DNA of 64,000 nucleotides from Hyphomicrobium denitrificans 1NES1 (GCF_000230975.2 NC_021172.1:186001-250000); one strand, 5' to 3'; positions 1 to 9,664 are shown, counted from the first letter of the stretch. A program made the numbers and translations. The notes: a model not told the origin generated them from the sequence alone.

Positions 1-123
1 TGCTCAGCCGCTTATCGGCGGAAATTACTCTGACTCTCTTTTTGTCCTTCTTACGCCACAGTAGTAACCGCGTTTAGAGCGCCGCGTCTTTTAAAAGCAA
101 AAATCAATTCGGTGAGGTACGCC

Positions 124-861
124 ATGTCGCCTCCTCGAGTAATGTTCTTTATACTGATTTTCTGGCAACTGACGCTCGCTCAGTCAGTCGGCGCTATGAC
201 AGTGACGCCAACGCAAATCGAGATGGCGTCAACGGGCCGGACCAGCCGCGGTGCGATTACAGTTGTCAACAATGGCACAGACGCACTCCCTGTTGAGCTT
301 ATCGTCAAAAAGGTGTCGTTGGATGAGGCTGGTGTTCCAAAGGGGAGTCCCGCAGGCGACGAATTCCTGATCATGCCACCGCAGGCAATGATTCCGCCAG
401 GCGCTACTCAGAATTTTCGAATCCAATGGCTCGGCGAACCCCTGCTCGAAAAAAGCGAAACGTTTCTTGTCTACGTCAATCAGATCCCTGTGAAGTTGCC
501 GAAACGGATCAGGGGCGTACAAGTGGTTTTCGGCATGGGAGTCATGGTCAACGTCGCCCCGCCGCGCGGCGAAGCGGCACTTCAGGTCGTGAAGACCGGC
601 GTTGTGACGGACGCTAAAGGCCGGCGACATCCGACTCTCACAGTGTTTAATCCGACCAATGTCCACGCGCTGTTTCCGCAATCAACTGTGCGAGTCTCAA
701 GCGGTGATTGGTCGGAGACTCTTTCAAGTGGTGAACTCGCGCAAAGCATCGGAATTGGGCTGGTGCAACCTGGGCATCGACGTCGCTTCGTTCTTCCAGT
801 GGCGTTACCACCCAGCGTGACCTCGGTGCAAACAAGCCTTGAGTTCAGGGCGAAGCCCTAG
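124..861 (+). CDS. Periplasmic fimbrial chaperone (PapD/Csu type)
   Basis: A 245-residue secreted protein that should fold pilus subunits in the periplasm by donor-strand complementation. Residues 1-24 form a signal peptide ending in VGA. The mature part starts with MTVTPTQIEM and shows the two immunoglobulin-like domains of PapD-family chaperones, with an IPPGATQNFRIQW segment before the F1-G1 hairpin region. A GTG at 112 is also in frame, but the ATG at 124 is preferred because GTGAGG lies at ribosome-binding distance. The usher starts four bases after the stop, so both are probably on one message. The neighbouring usher and SCPU protein point to the archaic Csu class. The role is inferred from family and context. 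Confidence 0.88.
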   Translation: MSPPRVMFFILIFWQLTLAQSVGAMTVTPTQIEMASTGRTSRGAITVVNNGTDALPVELIVKKVSLDEAGVPKGSPAGDEFLIMPPQAMIPPGATQNFRIQWLGEPLLEKSETFLVYVNQIPVKLPKRIRGVQVVFGMGVMVNVAPPRGEAALQVVKTGVVTDAKGRRHPTLTVFNPTNVHALFPQSTVRVSSGDWSETLSSGELAQSIGIGLVQPGHRRRFVLPVALPPSVTSVQTSLEFRAKP

Positions 862-864
862 GCA

Positions 865-3597
865 ATGTGCTCTGTTCACGAAGGCTCGGCGCAGAAGAAA
901 ACACCGAGGCCGCAATCTCGGCGTCAGCCGCTTTTTTTGTCAGTCGCCCGCAATTCGAGACGTCCAAGGTCATGTTGGCAGATTGCACTCCCAGCGATTG
1001 TTGCCATGGGGACCTCGTTGTCGGGTTACGCAGTGTCTGCCGCGGGTGTCGAGTACGCGGCACCTGTCTCTACTCGTTTGAATACCACCGGCAGGCCGAT
1101 CGACATGGATGTTCCCATAGAAGATGGTGGCCGAGAGCTCGGTGACATCCCCATCCGCATCAATGCGGATGATTCAATTATGGTTAGCCGAACCGCGCTT
1201 ATTCAAACAATTGCGACGAGCTTGGATGCCGCCGCCCGCAACCGCTTGGCGGCGATTGGCGGCGACGCGCCTTTTGTTCCTATCGCGGCCTTCGCTTCCG
1301 CTGGCTTCGATATTCGGTTCGATCGGGCGCTGCAGGAACTCACGTTCACTGTGACGGCCGACCAACGCGCATCATCTGACATTTCGCTCTCCGGCAATCA
1401 CCAATCGCCTGCGAGTTCTGTATTGGCGCCCCCCGCAAAATTGTCCGGCTACGTCAATCTCTTCGCCAGCATCGATCACGAATGGGGAATGCACGCCTCC
1501 GGAGAAGATTTCGATTCGGCGACGAGTGGGCGTCTAGAATTCGATTCTGCCGTCCGCGCCGGTAACTTCGTATTCGAGAACGCAGGCGTTTTAGCCGGAG
1601 ATGTCGACGTCAATGTTTGCCCGACGGTGGCGCTTTGCGCCTACACGCATTCGCCGGGATTTAAGCGGCAAATGTCGCGCATGGTCTACGATATGCCCGA
1701 GGACCGGATCCGCATGGAAGTCGGCGATGTCGAGCCTCTGGGAACAAGCTTTCAAAGCACACCGGATTTGCTTGGCGTATCGATCGAGAAATCGAGTCGC
1801 AAGTTGAGTCCCGGTAATACGTTCGCACCGACAGGAGGTGGGTCGTTTGTCATCAACAGGCCGTCCGACGTCGAAATCCGTATCAACGGCATCGTGCAAC
1901 GACGGATCCAGTTGCAGCCCGGAACATACAATGTCCGCGACTTGCCTTTGGTGACCGGTGCCAACGACGTCGACATCGTGATCATCGATGATACCGGAAG
2001 GCAGCGACATGTTTCTTTTAAGTCCTTCTTTGATACGAACCTTCTTGCCGCTGGGAAGAGCGAGTGGGGTCTTACGGCCGGCTTGCCGTCGTATCTGCGG
2101 GACGAGGCGCGCGATTATCTTCCCGATCTCTATATGGCCAGCGGGTTCTATCGTTATGGATTGCAAGACAACCTTGTTGGGGAACTCGATCTTCAGGCTG
2201 ATGCCAGCGTCGTGATGGCTGGCGCCGGGGTCTTGACGGATTTTGCTTCTGGACTGATCGGGATACGCGGCGCGGCATCCACCGGAGACGCCGGCAGCGG
2301 TATAGCGGTGGGCCTAGATTGGAGCACGACAAATTTTCACGGGTTTATGCAGGGAGGAGGCGAAAGCATTCGTCTCGCTGCCGAATATAGAAGTCCCGAT
2401 TTTCACACAGCCGGGAACATCGATACGGCGCTGACGGGTATCATCTATCCGCAATGGAATTACTGGCTGAACCTAGACGCGATCTATTCTGCTCCTATCG
2501 GATACCGGACAACGGCATCGCTTTCCGGACGCTATCAGTTCGTCAATGACGAGGAGTTTGGGAGCACGATGTTTGCGTCGGGGGATCGCTACGGCGTTGA
2601 CGTCACGCTCTCACGGCCTCTGACGGCAGCTCTGTCAGGAAGCTTGACGCTCGGCGTTTCGAATGAATCCTATCTTTCGAGGCTCGATCCTCGGGAGCCA
2701 ACAGGATCCGAGTTTCGCGTTGGATTTCGGCTATTCGGCAATCCTGACGAGCGAACTAACATCAGTGCCGGTTTTGACACGCTGAACGAGCAATCGGATG
2801 TCTCGGCTTATCGCACGTCAGGCAACGGTATCGGCCGCTGGGATACCAGCGTCAATGTCCAACAAAACGAATTCGACGATCGCGCGTCTGTAAATGGCAT
2901 GATCGGTTACTACGGCAATCGTGCCCAGGTTCGGCTCATCCATAACTCTGGGTTCGATGGCGTTTCCATTACCGATTTTCACCTGCAGCCCGGTCAGCAG
3001 CGAACCTCGCTGCAAATCGGAACATCAATCGCATTTGCCGATGGACATGTGGCAATCGGTGCGCCGATCACGGGCGACGCATTTGCGATCGTCTATCCGC
3101 ATGCGAGCATTGCCGACAAGACCGTCACCGTCGGCGGCGGCGACAATGTTCGCGCTGTTGCTGATGGATGGGGGCCGGCTGTTGTGACGAACCTGCCTGC
3201 TTATGCGCCCTCGACCATACCCGTCGATGCCGACGATCTTCCAACCGGTTATAGCTTGGGCGCAGCTGCGTTCGATACGTTTGCGCCGTTCAAGGGCGGA
3301 TATGCTTTGGAGGTCGGATCGGCTTATTCTGTTTCCGCCTACGGTACGCTGCAATTTACTGACGGTGAGCCGGTGGCTTTGTTGACGGGTACCGCACACC
3401 CCATCGATCACCCCGATAAATCCGTAACGATTTTTACAAATGCGGCCGGCCGGTTTGGCGCCGAAGGTTTGGCGCCGGGCCGATGGATTCTTGAGATGGC
3501 GACCGACGGCGCTCCGACACGCTTTGCGCTGAATATTCCCTCAAACGCGCAAGGCCTATTCAAGGCCGGTACGCTGCACCCCGTGGAGGCGCCATGA
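865..3597 (+). CDS. Outer-membrane fimbrial usher (FimD/CsuD-like)
   Basis: A 910-residue outer-membrane pore that receives chaperone-subunit complexes and extrudes the pilus. The N-terminus is unusually basic, with the hydrophobic export segment at about residues 38-60, so the true start could be further downstream. An N-terminal binding domain follows (RPIDMDVPIEDG region). The central part has the conserved plug region (GGGSFVINRPSDVEIRINGI, about residues 328-347). Then comes a long alternating beta-barrel and C-terminal domains with a carboxypeptidase-regulatory-like turn (TNAAGRFGAEGLAPGRW). Length fits archaic ushers. The stop codon overlaps the ATG of the tip gene, which indicates translational coupling. 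Confidence 0.9.
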   Translation: MCSVHEGSAQKKTPRPQSRRQPLFLSVARNSRRPRSCWQIALPAIVAMGTSLSGYAVSAAGVEYAAPVSTRLNTTGRPIDMDVPIEDGGRELGDIPIRINADDSIMVSRTALIQTIATSLDAAARNRLAAIGGDAPFVPIAAFASAGFDIRFDRALQELTFTVTADQRASSDISLSGNHQSPASSVLAPPAKLSGYVNLFASIDHEWGMHASGEDFDSATSGRLEFDSAVRAGNFVFENAGVLAGDVDVNVCPTVALCAYTHSPGFKRQMSRMVYDMPEDRIRMEVGDVEPLGTSFQSTPDLLGVSIEKSSRKLSPGNTFAPTGGGSFVINRPSDVEIRINGIVQRRIQLQPGTYNVRDLPLVTGANDVDIVIIDDTGRQRHVSFKSFFDTNLLAAGKSEWGLTAGLPSYLRDEARDYLPDLYMASGFYRYGLQDNLVGELDLQADASVVMAGAGVLTDFASGLIGIRGAASTGDAGSGIAVGLDWSTTNFHGFMQGGGESIRLAAEYRSPDFHTAGNIDTALTGIIYPQWNYWLNLDAIYSAPIGYRTTASLSGRYQFVNDEEFGSTMFASGDRYGVDVTLSRPLTAALSGSLTLGVSNESYLSRLDPREPTGSEFRVGFRLFGNPDERTNISAGFDTLNEQSDVSAYRTSGNGIGRWDTSVNVQQNEFDDRASVNGMIGYYGNRAQVRLIHNSGFDGVSITDFHLQPGQQRTSLQIGTSIAFADGHVAIGAPITGDAFAIVYPHASIADKTVTVGGGDNVRAVADGWGPAVVTNLPAYAPSTIPVDADDLPTGYSLGAAAFDTFAPFKGGYALEVGSAYSVSAYGTLQFTDGEPVALLTGTAHPIDHPDKSVTIFTNAAGRFGAEGLAPGRWILEMATDGAPTRFALNIPSNAQGLFKAGTLHPVEAP

Positions 3598-4604
3598 GTC
3601 TTGCTCGTATCATCGCAGTGATGCTACTGGCCACCGCATTCGGTGGACTAAGTTCCGATAAAGCGAATGCCGTTTGCTCTATTCTATCTGCGAGCGCATC
3701 ACCCCTGAGTGCCAGTACAGGAACTTACACACCGCCGACTCCGTCGGCCGCGCAGCCTGTCAGCATTACGATTAGCGGAACTTTCCTCGCAGCCCTCGGG
3801 GATTTGGCTGGGGGGTGCGCCGCTGCGATTTCCTTCAATCGATCATCCCTCCCGGCTTCAATGTTGATCTCGGGCGGCGGGACGGCCACGTTGCCCTATA
3901 CCCTGCAATCATCCAGCAGCGGCGGCAACACGCTGCTCTATACGGGAGGTGGGATACCCGCTGCCTCGAATGCGTTGCCATTCACCTTCCCGGCCTCGGT
4001 TTTGACGGTGAGCAACTTCAGTGTGACGGTGACCGTTTGGGCGCTGGCTCAGCCAACCGCGTTCCAGCAGGCGGGCAGCTACGCCGACCAGATCACGCTT
4101 GATATCTTTACGAGTACTTTGGCTGGCATTCTTCAGAGTAAGGTGTCCAGCCAGACGTTTACAGTGACTGGTAACGTCGCCAAATCCTGCACGATTGGCG
4201 GAATAAGCCACCCTGCGGCTGATACGGCAACGATTCCGATTACGGCAAGCGGCGCTGTCAACACGGCGCCGATCAATCGGTCATATCCAAACGCCTTCTG
4301 CAATACTCCCGCCAACATGCAGCTGACATCGCAAAACGGCGCGGTAACAACATCCGGATCCGGCGGAGGGCTGCAACGGCTGATCGATTACACCGCATCG
4401 GCGACATTCTCGGGTTCTACCGCATCTCTCGACACAGCGACTGTACCGACTGCGAGCGGCTCGGAGGCAGGAACGACTTCATCTACTACGGGCAGCACGC
4501 CAACTGGAAGCTTGGGGGTTACGATCACACCGCAACTCAATGCCCAGCCGCTCGCCGCCGGTAGCTACGCAGATACGCTGACCATAACTATAACTCCTCA
4601 GTAG
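3594..4604 (+). CDS. Spore coat protein U domain pilin, probable tip adhesin (CsuE-like)
   Basis: A 336-residue secreted protein rich in Ser, Thr, Ala and Gly. After a signal peptide ending around residue 27 (KANA) it shows two SCPU-type beta domains. The first is at about residues 27-195, with Cys in the AVCSIL and LAGGCAA segments. The second begins near GNVAKSCTIGGISH and carries another Cys in NAFCNTPANM. Two-domain SCPU proteins at the end of archaic chaperone-usher operons act as the pilus tip. The ATG overlaps the usher stop. No shaft pilin gene follows, so major subunits are probably encoded upstream of base 1. Confidence 0.8.
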   Translation: MSLARIIAVMLLATAFGGLSSDKANAVCSILSASASPLSASTGTYTPPTPSAAQPVSITISGTFLAALGDLAGGCAAAISFNRSSLPASMLISGGGTATLPYTLQSSSSGGNTLLYTGGGIPAASNALPFTFPASVLTVSNFSVTVTVWALAQPTAFQQAGSYADQITLDIFTSTLAGILQSKVSSQTFTVTGNVAKSCTIGGISHPAADTATIPITASGAVNTAPINRSYPNAFCNTPANMQLTSQNGAVTTSGSGGGLQRLIDYTASATFSGSTASLDTATVPTASGSEAGTTSSTTGSTPTGSLGVTITPQLNAQPLAAGSYADTLTITITPQ

Positions 4605-5496
4605 GAGCGGCGTCTGGCCGAAATTCACGGGCGGTCGGGCAGTGGAAACCTGCGGATGTGAGAAGTGCCCGGCAGAACGGCAAAGGATGAGCCATTGAAA
4701 AGATGTGTGAGCGAACCATCGTCGATCGGTTCAAAAATCAGGTCCTCTCCGCATGCTATATCGACCTTTCGGAGCGAGCTTTTGAGTTTCCGCACAGTTG
4801 CGAGGCCACGGAAAAAGCTGCTCGAGGACCTGGATACATTCATCGCGATCGAGCAAACGCGCCTGAAGGGCGGCGTCGATCGTCGCCCTTTTTGCAAGGC
4901 CAGATCCGCCATGAAGTGTCGACGAGCGCCATTCTATCGACGGTGCTGGTCGCAGGCGAGCCACACCTGACCGAGACGTGGACGTCCACGTCGCGACTCA
5001 ATCATGCTTGTCGATACGAGGACCTATCGCCACTGTCATACTGACAGGGGCCGATTTAATTACTACTTTAAGAAGGATCCAAGAGATCGAATGCGACGGA
5101 ACGATGAGCCATCAGGACGTGCGCGCCGAAAGCCGTCGCGTTCGCAAAGGCGCGACCACATTAGCTGCTGATCAGCAATGTTAGCTGCCGCGCAAAAAGC
5201 AATAATTCTTGTCGACAGCTGATTGGCTCGGTCGGAGCTGAGCGTGAGCCGCCAGCTTTCGGTCACAAGCTTGCGTGCGCCGAGTGCCCGGGTGACTCCA
5301 GCACGAGCTTCCAACGTAGCGCCGGCCATGGGCTGCGCCGAGCGCTTAGAAACGATGTCGACAAATCATTGGCAGTCTAGCAATTAATCCGTCGACGCAT
5401 GAAGTTGCGTCCGCGGCGAAGTGGGCAGTTCGTCGCCTGAATTCGCCCGTGTCGTCCCTGCATCACTCCGATCTGATTTCGCTAAAGACTGCTGAT
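4605..5496. other. Gene-poor interval after the pilus operon
   Basis: No convincing intact gene is seen here. Open frames on both strands are short, overlap each other and lack family motifs. At the left end, minus-strand bases 4625-4762 read SFAVLPGTSHIRRF, which resembles the C-terminal strand and catalytic-His region of alpha/beta hydrolases, so a decayed remnant is possible. The rest holds nothing recognised. Confidence 0.5.
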
Positions 5497-5524
5497 CTTG
5501 TAGTTTACTGTAAGAGTATATAAT
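5497..5524 (+). promoter_or_regulatory. Candidate sigma-70 promoter for the barrel/PepSY/cytochrome b genes
   Basis: A perfect TATAAT at 5519-5524 is preceded by CTTGTA at 5497-5502 with a 16-base spacer, in a locally AT-rich stretch. It lies about 70 bases upstream of the barrel-protein start. This is a sequence match only; no transcript evidence exists. Confidence 0.4.
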
Positions 5525-5596
5525 ACTACTGATCGACGCGATAAGCTACGGTATCGTGGGTATCGAGACCCCTGACTTGAGATGACGGGAAAAAGG

Positions 5597-6463
5597 ATGG
5601 ACTCAACTTCTCTGCGGCCATTCGGGGCCGCATTGCTAGCTATGTTGGCAAGCGCCTCCCCAGGCATGGCCGGACAGGACGCAAATTTCGTGCTGTACAA
5701 TCAGCACATGGAGGAAAAAGGCGAAACCGAGGTTGAGATCTACTCCGACTACAGCCACGTCGGCAACGGGGAGTCGAACTACACGGCTCAACTGTACGAA
5801 ATCGAGTACGGCGTCACGGACTTGTTCACGACCTCTATATACCTCGAGACTGCCAAAACATTCGAAGATGACCAACACTATGATTTCGGCAGCTTTCGTT
5901 GGGAAAATCGCTATCGCCTCTTTAAAGACGAGACCTTGCTGAACCCGGTGTTATACGCGGAGTACGAGTACAAAAAGCCCACCAGCCGCTTCATGCGCTC
6001 TGTCGTCGGGCGAACCGACGGGGAGGAGGAGGAAGAGCACGGGGAGGAAGAAAGCGAGCATGAGCTCGAAACAAAGCTCATTCTCGGTCGCGACATCACC
6101 AGCAATCTCAACGTTGCCTTCAATATGATTCAGGAAATCAACTTCATGAACGGCCTCTGGTCGTTCGGATACGCAGGCGGTCTGAATTACGCGTTCTACC
6201 GCGCCTATGACCAAAGCGGTGTGGTGGATCTCGAAGAAGCAGGGATTCAGAAATTAACGCTGGGACTTGAGGTCTACGGTGGTCTCGGAGACTCGGAAAA
6301 AGGCCTTACGCTGTCCGGCAGCAAGACCGAGCAGTACCTCGGCGTCAACCTCCGCGCTGATCTCAAGAACGAAATGCACGTTGGCATCGGTGGCGCTTTT
6401 GGGCTGACGGATAACAGCGAAGACGCCGTTGCCCGGCTGACGGTCGGCTATGAGTTTGAATAA
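5597..6463 (+). CDS. Outer-membrane beta-barrel protein of unknown substrate
   Basis: A 288-residue secreted protein. The signal peptide ends about residue 26 (SPGMAG). The rest alternates polar and hydrophobic residues in amphipathic strands and ends in a C-terminal aromatic strand (LTVGYEFE), as expected for an outer-membrane barrel. An acidic, His-containing loop (EEEEEHGEEESEHELE, about residues 145-160) could bind metal. The start at 5597 is chosen because GGGA lies six bases upstream; ATG 5582 is the alternative. PepSY and cytochrome b genes follow in the same direction. The transported or sensed substrate is unknown. A role in metal handling is inferred only from the loop and the adjacent metal island. 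Confidence 0.65.
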   Translation: MDSTSLRPFGAALLAMLASASPGMAGQDANFVLYNQHMEEKGETEVEIYSDYSHVGNGESNYTAQLYEIEYGVTDLFTTSIYLETAKTFEDDQHYDFGSFRWENRYRLFKDETLLNPVLYAEYEYKKPTSRFMRSVVGRTDGEEEEEHGEEESEHELETKLILGRDITSNLNVAFNMIQEINFMNGLWSFGYAGGLNYAFYRAYDQSGVVDLEEAGIQKLTLGLEVYGGLGDSEKGLTLSGSKTEQYLGVNLRADLKNEMHVGIGGAFGLTDNSEDAVARLTVGYEFE

Positions 6464-6475
6464 GAGGAAGGTTCA

Positions 6476-6760
6476 ATGAAAACGGGTAATGGTCTCTTTC
6501 ATTTGTCGGTTGCGATCGTAGCTTGGTCCGGGATGACGGCGACAGCCTGGGGTAAGGACTTTTGCAACGTGCCACGCTCCCAATGGCAGGCACAATCGGC
6601 ACTGGTGAAAAAGCTCGAAGGGCAAGGTTGGAAAATTCGCAACTTGAAGATCGATGGCGGATGCTACGAGGTTTACGGCACCGACGGTAATGGCAAAGCG
6701 CGAGAAACCCACTTCAACCCTGCCACATTCCAGGCCGTTGCAGAGAGACACCAAGGTTAA
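6476..6760 (+). CDS. Small periplasmic PepSY-domain protein
   Basis: A 94-residue protein with a signal peptide (cleavage near TAWGKDF) followed by a single PepSY-like alpha/beta module: QSALVKKLEGQGWKIRNLKI, then GCYEVYGTDGNGKARETHFNP. PepSY modules occur as small periplasmic domains beside membrane cytochromes and are thought to modulate or bind partner proteins or metals. A GAGGAAGG ribosome-binding site precedes the ATG, 12 bases after the barrel gene. Its 3' end overlaps the start of the cytochrome b gene in another frame, so the two are likely translationally coupled. The family is clear; the function in this pair is not known. Confidence 0.72.
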   Translation: MKTGNGLFHLSVAIVAWSGMTATAWGKDFCNVPRSQWQAQSALVKKLEGQGWKIRNLKIDGGCYEVYGTDGNGKARETHFNPATFQAVAERHQG

Positions 6761-7283
6761 GGTCTGGGACAGGTTTCTGCGCCTCACGCATTGGAGCCTC
6801 GTATTTGCGTTCGCGATAGCATACGGTACCGGCGATGCGTGGCGGGACTTCCACGTCACGGCAGGGTGTGCCGCCCTCGGCTTGATTGCGGGGCGTATCA
6901 TCTGGGGGATTTACGGGCCAAGATATGCGCGATTTAGCCAGTTCACGAAATCACCTGCACAAATCGCCTCCTATCTGCGCGACGTCGCTCGTGGAGAGGA
7001 AGCTCGCTACGTTGGTCACAATCCGGCTGGAGGATTGATGATCATCGCGCTTCTTTCAGTGGTCTGTCTCGTGGCGGTGTCGGGCGTGCTGCTGACAACG
7101 GACTACTATTGGGGCTCCGAAGCTTTGGAAATCCTGCATGGCGGGTTGGCGCAAGCAGCATTGGGCCTCGTAGCCGTCCACGTGATTGGTGCCGTCGTAA
7201 CGAGCTATCGAACGCGAGAAAATCTAGTTTGGTCGATGATCGTCGGAACCAAAAGAGCGCCTACAGATCAGGACAGAGATTAA
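6738..7283 (+). CDS. Cytochrome b561-type membrane electron carrier
   Basis: About 181 residues from a TTG at 6738; ATGs at 6690 and 6654 are in frame and possible. The recognisable protein starts at VKVWDRFLRLTHW and has four transmembrane helices. Candidate haem-ligand histidines lie in LTHW, WRDFHVTAG, EILHGG and VAVHVIG, the arrangement of the bacterial cytochrome b561 family. It should carry electrons between the quinone pool and a periplasmic partner. The upstream PepSY protein is the obvious candidate partner. No c-type cytochrome gene is adjacent. Confidence 0.8.
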   Translation: MQRDTKVKVWDRFLRLTHWSLVFAFAIAYGTGDAWRDFHVTAGCAALGLIAGRIIWGIYGPRYARFSQFTKSPAQIASYLRDVARGEEARYVGHNPAGGLMIIALLSVVCLVAVSGVLLTTDYYWGSEALEILHGGLAQAALGLVAVHVIGAVVTSYRTRENLVWSMIVGTKRAPTDQDRD

Positions 7284-7453
7284 CCGTCAGGGCACGTGAT
7301 GCGAAACGCATCTTGCGAATGAAGCTCTCTCTCTGTGTTGGTCGCCGCGCATGCTTGCAAGGGCATGGAGTTGGGTACATGGAACGAGGTGCACTCGCAG
7401 CATGTTTTCAATGCGAACACAGGGGCTTGATTCATAAGCTCGATTCACGAGTG

Positions 7454-7549
7454 CTAGACGACGTCATCTGATTCAAGGCCGCATTCCGTATTCTTCGCCA
7501 TCTCGATCTGAAACGTCGAATGATCAATTTTATATCGCTGAGCCAGCAT
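7454..7549 (-). pseudogene. C-terminal stub of a cation diffusion facilitator (CzcD/DmeF-like)
   Basis: The minus strand encodes a 31-residue open frame starting MLAQRYKIDHSTFQIE. This resembles the C-terminal cytoplasmic strand of cation diffusion facilitators, where a (R/K)(Y/F)xIxHxTxQIE pattern is common. A full gene would be about 300 codons, so nearly all of it has been lost. The stub sits directly downstream of a MerR-type promoter firing in the same direction (7568-7598), the expected position for the target gene. The assignment rests on a short match and is inference. Confidence 0.45.
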
Positions 7550-7567
7550 GCGTGACGGGACACACAA

Positions 7568-7598
7568 ATGATAACTCCTCTAGTCACTAGAGGAGCAA
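7568..7598 (-). promoter_or_regulatory. MerR-type operator and promoter firing leftward
   Basis: Bases 7575-7595 are a perfect inverted repeat: CTCCTCTAGT, one central base, ACTAGAGGAG. On the minus strand it lies between TTGCTC (-35, 7598-7593) and TATCAT (-10, 7573-7568), with a 19-base spacer. The overlong spacer filled by a dyad is the signature of promoters activated by MerR-family regulators such as ZntR. The regulator gene starts about 110 bases away on the other strand, giving the usual divergent layout. The promoter reads into the CDF stub. Confidence 0.72.
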
Positions 7599-7705
7599 GA
7601 GCCGCATTAATCTCGGTAGCATCTGGTCTAAAACGCATGGCACATAAACTCACTCCCTACGCGGGGGCGCGCCTCGAACTCCAAAGCTAAAGGAGAATTT
7701 ACGAC

Positions 7706-8128
7706 ATGATAGGCATTTCGATTGGTGAGGCTGCCAAGTTGAGTGGTGTGAAAATACCGACCATCCGTTTCTACGAAGAGATCGCGCTTCTGCGGCCAAC
7801 GGCAAGGACCGAAGCGAACAGGCGACTCTTCACAGATGAAGATCCTCGCCGTCTCTCCTTTATCCGCCATTGCCGCGAACTCGGCTTCGAGTTGGATGCG
7901 ATCCGCGCGTTGCTGAAGGTGCAGGATAGCCCGAAACAGTCTTGCGATGCTGCCGATGCGATCGCCCGGCAAAGGCTCGACGAAGTCGAGCGTCGTTTAC
8001 GCAGCCTCAAAGCCTTGAAGAAGGAGCTGACGCGCATGATCGAAGGTTGCGGACACGGCCGCGTGGGACAATGCCGTGTGATCGAGACCCTCGCCGACCA
8101 TGCCAAGTGCGTCACCCCTCGCCATTAA
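7706..8128 (+). CDS. MerR-family metal-responsive regulator (ZntR/CadR-like)
   Basis: A 140-residue regulator. Residues 4-40 form the winged helix-turn-helix (ISIGEAAKLSGVKIPTIRFYEE), then a dimerisation helix, then a metal-binding end. Cys80, Cys115, His117 and Cys123 match the positions of zinc, cadmium and lead sensors of the ZntR/CadR/PbrR group better than copper sensors; His132 and Cys135 add further possible ligands. It should bind the perfect dyad at 7575-7595 and activate the leftward promoter. An AAGGAG ribosome-binding site is present. Its natural targets here appear to be truncated (the CDF stub and perhaps the RND remnant). The metal is inferred. Confidence 0.85.
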   Translation: MIGISIGEAAKLSGVKIPTIRFYEEIALLRPTARTEANRRLFTDEDPRRLSFIRHCRELGFELDAIRALLKVQDSPKQSCDAADAIARQRLDEVERRLRSLKALKKELTRMIEGCGHGRVGQCRVIETLADHAKCVTPRH

Positions 8129-8211
8129 GGGTAAGGGCGATAATGACTTATGGCTGCGCGTGGGAATCGTTGGGATGAGCGACTTCGATGCCCCGATGAC
8201 CGTTTTCTCCC

Positions 8212-9218
<1,007 letters not shown>

Positions 9219-9318
9219 TCATCAAGTGGTTCGCGACGACAAGCCTGCCACGCGAGCTTCAAAGCTCGGAACTTGCAGTTCTGGCGGAGGATTTTCCGTA
9301 CAGGTTTCTGGGCTAGAA

Positions 9319-9642
9319 ATGCCGATCGCGAGGAACTTTCTGGGGGCCTTGAAACACCACCCAGGCGTATTGGTCGATGAGGATCGCCGCATCTATGACG
9401 AAGCTGGAAATTTTGTTCGTAAAGGCACATTCTACACGCTGCCAACTCCTCCATGGCGGGCAGAGAACGTGAAGCGGTTCGAGCTATTGAAGAACGCGCT
9501 AAAGGAACGGGCATTTCTGCCACCAGTTTTGCAGGTGCGCGGCACTGCTCCTGGAGCAGAGAATTCGGGAGCCGCTCCCATACGCCCCGAAGGCCGCGTA
9601 CTAACTTTCGATGCGCTGCGGACGGGGTGTCCGATATCCTAG
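9319..9642 (+). CDS. Hypothetical protein
   Basis: A 107-residue frame from an ATG at 9319. It contains a plausible folded segment (LKHHPGVLVDEDRRIYDEAG, then FVRKGTFYTLPTPPWRAENV) but no recognised family. The last third loses protein-like character, so it may itself be a fused remnant at the edge of the RND deletion. It ends just before the multicopper oxidase. No signal peptide or membrane segment is visible. Confidence 0.35.
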   Translation: MPIARNFLGALKHHPGVLVDEDRRIYDEAGNFVRKGTFYTLPTPPWRAENVKRFELLKNALKERAFLPPVLQVRGTAPGAENSGAAPIRPEGRVLTFDALRTGCPIS

Positions 9643-9664
9643 TCGCATAGGAAAAGGTGCAGTC

